NCBI RefSeq assembly: GCF_946478835.1
Contig: NZ_CAMLDV010000003.1
Span: forward strand, 1 to 59,852
Source: an uncultured Bdellovibrio sp.
GTDB lineage: Bacteria > Bdellovibrionota > Bdellovibrionia > Bdellovibrionales > Bdellovibrionaceae
Direction of reading: 5' to 3'
DNA length: 59,852 nt
Positions 50,607-57,643 of the stretch are shown piece after piece. Positions within the stretch are counted from its first letter, which is position 1. Each line of letters opens with the position of its first letter. The position numbers and the translations under genes were made by a program. The notes beneath the pieces were generated by a model, which did not search any database, had not been told where the DNA came from, and saw only the letters and a list, made by a program, of their open reading frames with translations.

Positions 50607-52472
50607 ATGCTCTCATTGGGAGCTTTGGGTGTGGTCTTTGGGGACATCGGAACCAGTCCTCTTTACGCTCTTCGCGAGTGTTTTGGTGAATACGGTCTAG
50701 CGCCCACGCCAGAAAACGTGATCGGCATTCTTTCTTTAATTTTCTGGACACTCATCACTGTGATTTGCATTAAGTACATGGCTTTCGTCATGAGAGCAGA
50801 CAATAAAGGCGAGGGAGGAATTCTCTCGTTAATGGCTCTCGCTGTTCGCAGTCAGCACAACAAAGATGTGACTCACCGTCGTTGGATTATGACGATTCTG
50901 GGACTTTTCGGGGCGGCTCTTTTATACGGAGACGGAATTATCACGCCGGCCGTTTCAGTTCTTTCCGCGATGGAAGGTCTTTCCCTGGTTGCTCCTAATT
51001 TAGAAACCTTCGTCATTCCATTAACAATCTTCGTGATGAACGCTCTTTTTTTGATGCAGAAGTATGGAACAGGTCGCATCGGTGTGATCTTTGGTCCCAT
51101 ACTTCTTATATGGTTTGTGGCTTTGGGGGCTTTAGGTATCAACGGGATGTCTGAGAACCTGCACATCTTTGAAGCTCTTCTTCCACATCACGCATTTGAG
51201 TTTTTCTTCCGCAATGGCTGGCATGGATTTATTGTTCTGGGTTCTGTATTCCTCGTTGTTACCGGTGGCGAAGCTCTTTACGCCGACATGGGACACTTTG
51301 GAAAAAGACCGATTCGTTTGGCGTGGTTTACCGTCGCACTTCCTGCCTTAACGCTCAACTATTTCGGTCAAGGTGCTTTGTTATTAAATCACCCAGATGC
51401 AGTTTCAAATCCGTTTTATTTGTTAGCTCCCAAGTGGGCACTTCTTCCGATGGTGATCTTAGCAACGTTGGCGACTGTGATTGCGTCACAGGCTTTGATC
51501 TCGGGCGTGTTTTCAATCACGCGCCAGGCAATTCAATTGGGTTTCTGTCCACGTATTTCAATCATTCATACCTCAAGTCAAGAGATCGGTCAGATCTATG
51601 TGCCTGCGGTGAATTGGGCTCTTTTTGCCGGTGTCATCTGGTTGGTGTTAACGTTTAAAACTTCCAGCAACTTGGCAGCAGCATACGGTATTGCAGTCAC
51701 AGGAACGATGGTTATCACGACGGTTCTTGCTTACGAGGTCGCGCGACAAAAATGGAATTGGAGTCTTTTAAAAGCTTCTTCCATCTTTGGTGCATTCTTG
51801 ATTATGGATCTTGCTTTCTTCGGGGCCAATGCCCGTAAGATTTCTCACGGCGGATGGGTGCCTCTTGTTATTGGAGCTGTGATTTATCTTTTGATGACCA
51901 CTTGGCAAAAAGGTCGTCAGGTTTTGTTCCGTCGTCTGAAAGAGCGCTCGATGCCGATTGAAGAGTTTTGTCAGAAAATTCTACGCGAACCACCATTGCG
52001 TGCTCCTGGTACGGCGATCTACATGACCGGAGATCCTTGGGGTGTGCCAGTCCCGTTGTTGCACAATTTGAAACACAACAAGGTTCTGCATCAGCGTGTA
52101 GCGATTCTGACTATTCAAACGCGCGAAGTTCCTTTTGTGACTAAAAAAGATCGCATCTCCATTCAAGAAGTCATTCCAAATATGTACCGCATCCTGGCGT
52201 ACTATGGATTTATGGAGACGCCAAAGATGAAACACATCCTTGAGGCGTGCCGACAAAAAGATATTAATTTTAACGTGAGTGATACGACTTTTGTTTTGGG
52301 GCGCGAGACAATCATCGCGGATAAAGGCCCAAACAACAGTGATGAGCCCGGAATGTCGCATTGGCGTGAACGTCTTTTTGCCGTGATGTCGAAGAATGCG
52401 CAAAGACCAACGGCGTTCTTCCGCATTCCTCCAAATCAAGTGATTGAAGTGGGTATTCAAGTAGAAATCTAA
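50607..52472 (+). CDS. kup: KUP-type potassium uptake transporter
   Basis: A 621-residue protein with about 12 membrane helices and the KUP signature LGALGVVFGDIGTSPLYALRECF at the N-terminus. It carries K+ with protons across the inner membrane. The C-terminal ~150 residues are a soluble domain. The start is unclear: ATG 50607 puts the first residue almost directly at the first helix and has no ribosome binding site, while the frame stays open back to 50457 without any ATG, GTG or TTG. A CTG at 50502 or an atypical start is possible. It is convergent with the patatin gene, overlapping by 4 bases. Confidence 0.92.
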   Translation: MLSLGALGVVFGDIGTSPLYALRECFGEYGLAPTPENVIGILSLIFWTLITVICIKYMAFVMRADNKGEGGILSLMALAVRSQHNKDVTHRRWIMTILGLFGAALLYGDGIITPAVSVLSAMEGLSLVAPNLETFVIPLTIFVMNALFLMQKYGTGRIGVIFGPILLIWFVALGALGINGMSENLHIFEALLPHHAFEFFFRNGWHGFIVLGSVFLVVTGGEALYADMGHFGKRPIRLAWFTVALPALTLNYFGQGALLLNHPDAVSNPFYLLAPKWALLPMVILATLATVIASQALISGVFSITRQAIQLGFCPRISIIHTSSQEIGQIYVPAVNWALFAGVIWLVLTFKTSSNLAAAYGIAVTGTMVITTVLAYEVARQKWNWSLLKASSIFGAFLIMDLAFFGANARKISHGGWVPLVIGAVIYLLMTTWQKGRQVLFRRLKERSMPIEEFCQKILREPPLRAPGTAIYMTGDPWGVPVPLLHNLKHNKVLHQRVAILTIQTREVPFVTKKDRISIQEVIPNMYRILAYYGFMETPKMKHILEACRQKDINFNVSDTTFVLGRETIIADKGPNNSDEPGMSHWRERLFAVMSKNAQRPTAFFRIPPNQVIEVGIQVEI

Positions 52473-53605
52473 GTCGTCAAAAGGCGAGTGATATTGTCTT
52501 TTGATCGCATGGCATCTTCAAAGCCAAGCTCAATCAGTTGCCCGCAATAGGCCGGATCAAATAAAAGAAAACTGGCGACTTCGGTGGTCTCTTGAAGAGA
52601 TCCAAAACCGCGTAAAAGATAACGAATCATTCCCGGTAAATGTCGCACATGGTGAGACGCAATTTCTGCGATATCCCGTGATGGTGAAATCCATAAATAT
52701 TCAATAGGGCGAACTGAAAGGTTGCGTCTCTCATTTTCCGAGAGCTTCGCAATATTCGCATTGATACGATCCAGTCTTTCAATATCAATCTCAAGACCGT
52801 CCATCATCAGAGCGTGTAAAAGCACGCTCACAACGCGTCCTACGGACGGAGGCTTGTTCTCATTGAGATGACGAGAAGCAAAGCAGACGTCTTGCCGTTT
52901 TCGAACTCCGATGGCGATAAGCTTGTCCGCTCCCATGAAAATCGCGGGACCACAAGGGGATTGATTGCGGATGCTGCCGTCGCCAAAATGACGTTCGTCA
53001 ATTTGAATAGGCGGAAACAACAATGGAATCGCCGCAGAAGCAAGTACATGATCAATCTTGATATCGCTTCTTTCAGATTGTCTCCGCACTCTTTGCCACA
53101 TCGGAATTTCACTTCCCCCCTGAATAAAAGTCACCGTGGAAGTTGAGAAATATTCCAACGCTGAAACGGCGACAGCTTTGAATTTTCCGTCCTGAATATT
53201 TTTTTGAATATTTTCAAAATGACAATTATCGTGAATAAGTTTTTTAAGAGGACTCGGATCTAAAAGAGATTTTCGGGGCGTGGGCTTCACCAGTCCCCCC
53301 AAAGAAAGATCCGCGATCCATTGCAAGCCACCCACAGAAAGTGAAACCGGATCTGTGATGTAAACTTGCTCGGAGTTAACACGACTCCAAAGATCCGCAA
53401 GTTTTTTACTGCCGTCTGCGATATGAGAACCTTCCGTTGCAGTGAGCATCGCTATATTAATAGCGCCGGCACTGATTCCCGTATAGTACGTAAAAGGATG
53501 AGCCAATCCTAATTCATCACAGATATCTGCAATAGCGACCATCGCGCCCGCTTGATAAGCCGCACGCGCTCCGCCGCCGGATAAGACAAGGCTTAGGGAC
53601 GACAT
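52469..53605 (-). CDS. Patatin-like phospholipase
   Basis: A 378-residue protein with the complete patatin catalytic set: the glycine-rich oxyanion loop GGGARAAYQ (10-18), the nucleophile Ser45 in GISAG and the Asp209 of the DG dyad in FGDGS. It should hydrolyse acyl ester bonds of phospholipids. It has no signal peptide, so it is cytoplasmic or exported by other means; many such enzymes attack membranes of prey or host. GGGGGTG precedes the ATG. Confidence 0.9.
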   Translation of the reverse strand: MSSLSLVLSGGGARAAYQAGAMVAIADICDELGLAHPFTYYTGISAGAINIAMLTATEGSHIADGSKKLADLWSRVNSEQVYITDPVSLSVGGLQWIADLSLGGLVKPTPRKSLLDPSPLKKLIHDNCHFENIQKNIQDGKFKAVAVSALEYFSTSTVTFIQGGSEIPMWQRVRRQSERSDIKIDHVLASAAIPLLFPPIQIDERHFGDGSIRNQSPCGPAIFMGADKLIAIGVRKRQDVCFASRHLNENKPPSVGRVVSVLLHALMMDGLEIDIERLDRINANIAKLSENERRNLSVRPIEYLWISPSRDIAEIASHHVRHLPGMIRYLLRGFGSLQETTEVASFLLFDPAYCGQLIELGFEDAMRSKDNITRLLTT

Positions 53606-53692
53606 CGTTTCACCCCCTGTTAAAACACTATTACGCTCGCGTTCTTTTTAACAGTGATTTCTAGACTTGTAGAAAAATACAAAGGGGAGATA

Positions 53693-53737
53693 ATGAAGAT
53701 GAAACGAAGCCACAATAATCATTCACTCGATTATTGA
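53693..53737 (+). CDS. Possible 14-residue leader peptide
   Basis: AAGGGGAGATA directly precedes an ATG, then 14 codons (MKMKRSHNNHSLDY) and a TGA. A terminator-like hairpin follows 30 bases later. This looks like a small transcript with a translated short frame between the patatin gene and the inverted-repeat element. It may be chance. Confidence 0.3.
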   Translation: MKMKRSHNNHSLDY

Positions 53738-53765
53738 TTCCATTGAAGGAAAACCTGCTTCGTCA

Positions 53766-53797
53766 AAGGGAGCCCGAGCGGCTCTCTTCTATTTTGT
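53766..53797 (+). terminator. Terminator-like hairpin
   Basis: GGGAGCC (53768-53774), a 5-base loop and GGCTCTC (53780-53786), one G-T pair, followed by a T-rich stretch. No ordinary gene ends nearby on the plus strand, which suggests a small upstream transcript. Confidence 0.6.
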
Positions 53798-53825
53798 CTT
53801 CCTTCTTTACCGAGGGTCTTCGTTG

Positions 53826-53956
53826 CTTCCAAACATAGTTATGGCTTTACCTGCTGCGTGAGACACGCGCATCCTGCGCTCTGCCGGCCTTGGATACCGC
53901 ATCCTGCGGGGCCGGAGGTCTCACTCCGCAGGTAAAGCCATAACTATGTTTGGAAG
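53826..53956. repeat. Long inverted-repeat element with multi-hairpin GC-rich core
   Basis: A 29 bp perfect inverted repeat (53826-53854 and 53928-53956) encloses 73 bases. Inside, GTGAGAC (53858-53864) pairs with GTCTCAC (53918-53924). Inside that sit two hairpins with the same loop: GCGCA-TCC-TGCGC, and CCGCA-TCC-TGCGG, the latter within an outer CCGGCC / GGCCGG stem. The whole could fold into a branched cruciform. No gene is inside. It has the same plan as 19355-19476 but different arm sequences. Confidence 0.85.
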
Positions 53957-54258
53957 ATGACGTCCATCGTAAGAAGGGAGACACAAAAGAGCTTTCGCCT
54001 TTTGTTTTGGTGTGATGTGGGGTTTGGGCTTGATGATGGTTTCTTATTGTTTCGTTTGGTCTTGTTCCTGATTCGTAAATTGTGGGTTGTTTGTGAGATT
54101 GTTTTTAGCTTTTTAATTGCTTTGGTCTTGGTGATGAAAACTTTTTGAGAGTGGTTTATGGATCTTAGTTTAATTCTTTTTGTCAAAAGTTGATCTTGTT
54201 AATCAATTAGGAAATAGTTTGTTTGTTCACAGAGATAACTTTGAAGGAGAGTTTTACT
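53957..54258 (+). promoter_or_regulatory. T-rich intergenic region before the YceI gene
   Basis: About 300 bases without a credible gene. The plus strand is very T-rich, and the region must hold the promoter of the YceI gene. I could not name a -35/-10 pair. A 20-base stretch directly before the gene gives the clear GAAGGAGA ribosome binding site. Confidence 0.35.
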
Positions 54259-54849
54259 ATGATGAAGTTTGTTTTGGGTGCTCTTGTTTTTGTGGTGGCC
54301 GGTGCCGTTCATGCTGCTGATGTTTATAAGATTGATGCTAAGGCTAGTTCTGTGGCTTGGAAGGGGTCTAAGAAGATGGGGAGTTCTCATCATGGTGGGA
54401 TCTCTGTTAAGGATGGGGATGTTACTTTCAATAAGGGGCAGCTGACTGGTGGTAGTGTTGTTATTGATATGACTACTGTTACTAATGATGATTTGAAAGA
54501 CAGTCCTGAGTATCAGAAAAAACTTGTTGGTCACCTTTCTAGTGATGATTTCTTTAGCGTCACAAAATTCCCTACGGCTTCTTTTAAGATCACTAATGTG
54601 ACTGCGAAGTCTAAAACAGAAGCTGTTGTAAAAGGTGAATTGACGATGATTGGTAAAACAAATCCTATCGAATTCCCTGTGAAGTTTTCTGTTGATAAAG
54701 GTGTTGCCACTGGTGAAGCTCTTGTGAAAATTGATCGTACGAAGTGGGGTCTTAAATATGGTTCTGGCAACTTCTTTAAAGAGCTTGCTGGTGATAAGAT
54801 CATCAACGATGAGTTTGAATTGAATTTGAAACTTGTTGCTAAGAAATAG
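54259..54849 (+). CDS. YceI family periplasmic protein
   Basis: A 196-residue protein with a signal peptide (about residues 1-20, ending VHA). The mature part is a YceI lipocalin-like beta-barrel: VYKIDAKASSVAWKGSK at the start, then GGSVVIDMTTVTNDDL and FPTASFKITNV. Family members bind isoprenoid or other lipids in the periplasm. The ATG at 54259 lies 9 bases after GAAGGAGA. Codons are strongly biased to T-ending forms (GTT, GGT, CTT, GCT), which suggests high expression. It ends in a strong terminator. Confidence 0.9.
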   Translation: MMKFVLGALVFVVAGAVHAADVYKIDAKASSVAWKGSKKMGSSHHGGISVKDGDVTFNKGQLTGGSVVIDMTTVTNDDLKDSPEYQKKLVGHLSSDDFFSVTKFPTASFKITNVTAKSKTEAVVKGELTMIGKTNPIEFPVKFSVDKGVATGEALVKIDRTKWGLKYGSGNFFKELAGDKIINDEFELNLKLVAKK

Positions 54850-54868
54850 TTTTTTCTTTCAATGAAAA

Positions 54869-54902
54869 CGAAAAGGCGCTGATTTCCGGCGCCTTTTTTA
54901 TT
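54869..54902 (+). terminator. Rho-independent terminator of the YceI gene
   Basis: AAAAGGCGC (54871-54879) and GCGCCTTTT (54889-54897), with more Ts after. A clear intrinsic terminator. Confidence 0.88.
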
Positions 54903-55096
54903 TTGTGTATCTGTTTTCTCTCTTAGAACTAATGTCGAAAGTCTGTTCGAACTTTTCCAAAAAATGTCTTTTTTCTTTGTTATCTCTTTAAACAGGTTTG
55001 TATCAAAATGAGATTCAGCTGTGGTCTCAAGTGCTTAACGGGGCTTCTTCTGTGGCGAAGGGTTTGCATTTCACTCAGTTGAATGAGGAGTGCCCT

Positions 55097-55699
55097 ATGA
55101 AAAACTTTAAATTCTTATTTATCGCTCTGCTTGCTACCGCAGCTATGACAATGAGTGCTTGTGCTAAAAAGGACTCCGAATTTGCGGCTCGCTATGCGAA
55201 AAATAAACTGGGCGCCAGTGTTGCCGACGGTCCAAAGACTCAAGAGGCCGGTGAACGTGCGGAAGCTCAAGGTCTTTTGGCCGACGTTGTGGATATTCAA
55301 AGATACTTCACTCCTGAAGGACAACCAGGTCCCCGCGTAGTGATGGCAAAGATTCTTATTAATAATCAAGAGATGCCCGTGACAACTCACCACTGGGGAA
55401 CTGAGACTGTTGAAGGACGCGTTGATGTCGCGGGATTCACGGTTGTGTTTCATGCGATGTGCGGAACTGTAGACTGCCAACCTTATTATGCTTCTATGGA
55501 AATTTATAAGAACAACCAAATGGTCATCCAAGAAGGCGTAAGAAAATACTTCGATGAACGAGCGGCTGATGGAGATCGCTATCAATGGTTCACTCCAGAA
55601 AAAGCTCTACCATTGATGGGTTCAGACTCCATGGATCCACGCGGTATGGTGGGGTTCTTGAACTCCAGCGGGAATTCGACAAGCTCTGAAATCAAATAA
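55097..55699 (+). CDS. Hypothetical lipoprotein
   Basis: A 200-residue lipoprotein; the signal peptide ends in MSAC, so Cys22 should carry the lipid. The mature part has no recognised domain; two cysteines in CGTVDC may form a disulfide. ATG 55097 has GAGGAG about 8 bases upstream; an in-frame ATG at 54998 would add 33 residues before the signal peptide. It stands alone. Confidence 0.78.
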   Translation: MKNFKFLFIALLATAAMTMSACAKKDSEFAARYAKNKLGASVADGPKTQEAGERAEAQGLLADVVDIQRYFTPEGQPGPRVVMAKILINNQEMPVTTHHWGTETVEGRVDVAGFTVVFHAMCGTVDCQPYYASMEIYKNNQMVIQEGVRKYFDERAADGDRYQWFTPEKALPLMGSDSMDPRGMVGFLNSSGNSTSSEIK

Positions 55700-55711
55700 G
55701 TGGATTAAATT

Positions 55712-56005
55712 TTATAACTGACGGGAAGGAGAGTTGCGTTGACTCTCCTTTTCTTTTTTTATTTCTTCATCTAAAACTTCTGCCAGATGGGTATGACGTG
55801 TCTTCACAAGTTTATCAACTTTGACTAAATAGCTCGCCAAGTGATGAAAGAGCTTTTCGATTTCCGCATCCGTTTCTAGACGTCCTTCCTCTTCTTTGAT
55901 TTCTTCAATCAGGCGATCGACGATAAAGAGAGCCGCATTTAATGAAACCCCCACATCATGAAGAAAATCGCGCTCCTGATAAAGCTGACTGTGCGGGTCA
56001 ATCAT
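55712..56005 (-). CDS. Small helical protein, possible DHp-like
   Basis: A 97-residue all-helical protein starting at ATG 56005, with GAGGAGGT 5 bases upstream, the strongest evidence for this start. The motif ERDFLHDVGVSLNAALFIVDRL resembles the first helix of a histidine kinase phospho-acceptor (DHp) domain, including an H-D pair followed by a hydrophobic stretch. No catalytic domain follows. An open frame continues upstream to 56395, but its composition is unlike a protein. Confidence 0.6.
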   Translation of the reverse strand: MIDPHSQLYQERDFLHDVGVSLNAALFIVDRLIEEIKEEEGRLETDAEIEKLFHHLASYLVKVDKLVKTRHTHLAEVLDEEIKKEKESQRNSPSRQL

Positions 56006-56426
56006 AAGGACCTCCTCAAAACAGTATTCGGAGACCTCAGAATCAGTGCAACTTGTAGATTTGCACGTCCGGAAGCCGGCCGGAGAAGGTGAATAATTTT
56101 CATCAGCGATTGTGATTTCCACAGAACAACTTCTTTGTCCCATATGTCCGCATTGAAATAAATGACGCCAAAACGCCTTTAAATCGAATATAACCGCAAC
56201 ACATTTTAGGATTTCGTTAAGAAATGGTGTTGAAACGGGACCAAAGTCATGGCACCTTACTTGCTCATTAGGGATCGGTGGCTCCAAATTGGGACCAAGT
56301 TGACCCTTTTCGGAACTGAAGGTATTCAGGTCTCCGAAATGACGGCACGTATTTGATTTTGAATTGAAGAAACTTAAATAGTTTAAGGAAAACATAAATA
56401 AATAACCACGAAGGAAAGGGAAACCA
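56006..56426 (+). promoter_or_regulatory. Upstream region of the outer-membrane barrel gene
   Basis: No credible gene in these 421 bases. Two copies of GGGACCAA lie at 56237-56244 and 56291-56298, and a dyad CTTAAA-TAG-TTTAAG lies at 56373-56387, about 40 bases before the GTG of the barrel gene. These could be operator or -10 region sequences. Confidence 0.4.
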
Positions 56427-57446
56427 GTGAAAAAACAAGTTCTAATGTCACTGATTTTGGCGGGATCAATGGTTACTGTAGCGGCTCACGCTGAAGAGCA
56501 AGCTCAAAACCAAAGCTCAAACACAAGCACTATTAAAGTGACTGATGTTCAAAACAAAGATGAGCAAAGAAAAGACATCGACGAAGAGATCACAAATGCT
56601 CGTATGAGAGCACAATTGGGTTCTAAGTCTAAATGGTCTTTCAAATCTGCTCTTGCTTACAACGGTGGATCTGTTCAAAAACCATTCGAAAGAATCCGTC
56701 CTAACTACCGTGCCTCTGCTTCTGCAGAAGCTTTGACAACTCTTTCTGGTTCTATCGGTATCAACTACCGTATGAATGACAGAGACAGCCTTTCTTTGAG
56801 CACTGGTGTTGCGATGAGAAATCCATTCCACGATGAAACTGGTCGTTCTGACTTTGCGGATCCTCGTAAAGCTAAAGCTGGTAAAAAGGTTGACCGTTAC
56901 TACGTAAGCAACCCATCTGTTGACTGGAGCCGCGCTTATAAAGCTGCTGGTCTTCAAATGATCAGCTCTGCTGGTTACACTCACGTGACTGACCCAGATT
57001 CAATCCAAAACACAGCAGCTCTTGGCTCTATCAGCTTGGATCAAACTGTTTTGGCTGACTTCGGTACTTCTAACTGGTCCGGTGGTTTGGCGTTCTCTTT
57101 CTACTACTCACTTTACAGCGCTGATACTCCAGATATCGGTGTTCAAAACGGTTGGCAGCAAGATGACTACGGCTATGGTATCTACCCATTTGCTGAGTAC
57201 TCTTTCAACGACACATACTCTTTCAGAACTGTATTCGGTTACTTCGAAGCTGTTCACTACAAAGATGGTCAACCAGGTGCATTGCCAGCTGGTCAAGTTG
57301 AGTCACAAACTCCTTACCAATCTATGGGCGTAGGTATCTCTGTAACTCGTGACATCTACTTGTATCCAAACATCCAGTTCACTCCGCTTGATATCAGAGC
57401 TGACAGAACAAACGTTGCATTGTCTACAAACATCAACTTGTTCTAA
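56427..57446 (+). CDS. Outer membrane beta-barrel protein, probably abundant
   Basis: A 339-residue outer-membrane protein, signal peptide about residues 1-22. Alternating strands (WSGGLAFSFYYSLYSADT, YSFRTVFGYFEAVHYKDG) and the C-terminal strand ending NINLF with a terminal Phe mark it as BAM-assembled. The start is GTG 56427 after GAAGGAAAGGG. Codon use is strongly biased (AAC, TTC, TAC, CGT, GGT), as in very highly expressed genes, and a strong terminator follows. It may be a major porin-type protein; I cannot match it to a named one. Confidence 0.82.
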   Translation: MKKQVLMSLILAGSMVTVAAHAEEQAQNQSSNTSTIKVTDVQNKDEQRKDIDEEITNARMRAQLGSKSKWSFKSALAYNGGSVQKPFERIRPNYRASASAEALTTLSGSIGINYRMNDRDSLSLSTGVAMRNPFHDETGRSDFADPRKAKAGKKVDRYYVSNPSVDWSRAYKAAGLQMISSAGYTHVTDPDSIQNTAALGSISLDQTVLADFGTSNWSGGLAFSFYYSLYSADTPDIGVQNGWQQDDYGYGIYPFAEYSFNDTYSFRTVFGYFEAVHYKDGQPGALPAGQVESQTPYQSMGVGISVTRDIYLYPNIQFTPLDIRADRTNVALSTNINLF

Positions 57447-57470
57447 TCTGCAGATACAAATGCAAATTCA

Positions 57471-57503
57471 AAAACCCACAGTCAAAAGCTGTGGGTTTTT
57501 TGT
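57471..57503 (+). terminator. Rho-independent terminator of the barrel gene
   Basis: ACCCACAG (57474-57481), a 7-base loop and CTGTGGGT (57489-57496), followed by a T-run. Confidence 0.88.
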
Positions 57504-57643
57504 TTTCTGGCTTTCGCCCTCAATTCTCGGTCTGCGCGAACAAATCCCTTCTTAGAATTTTTTATTTTTCTTACAAACATCTATTCATTTATTTACTGTC
57601 CTTATTAAAACTCTTATAAACTAGCAAAAGTTTGGAGTTCAGA

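Noticed and set aside
56006..56395. Upstream extension of the small helical protein to 227 residues
   Set aside because: The added 130 residues look non-coding, and a perfect ribosome binding site sits directly before ATG 56005.
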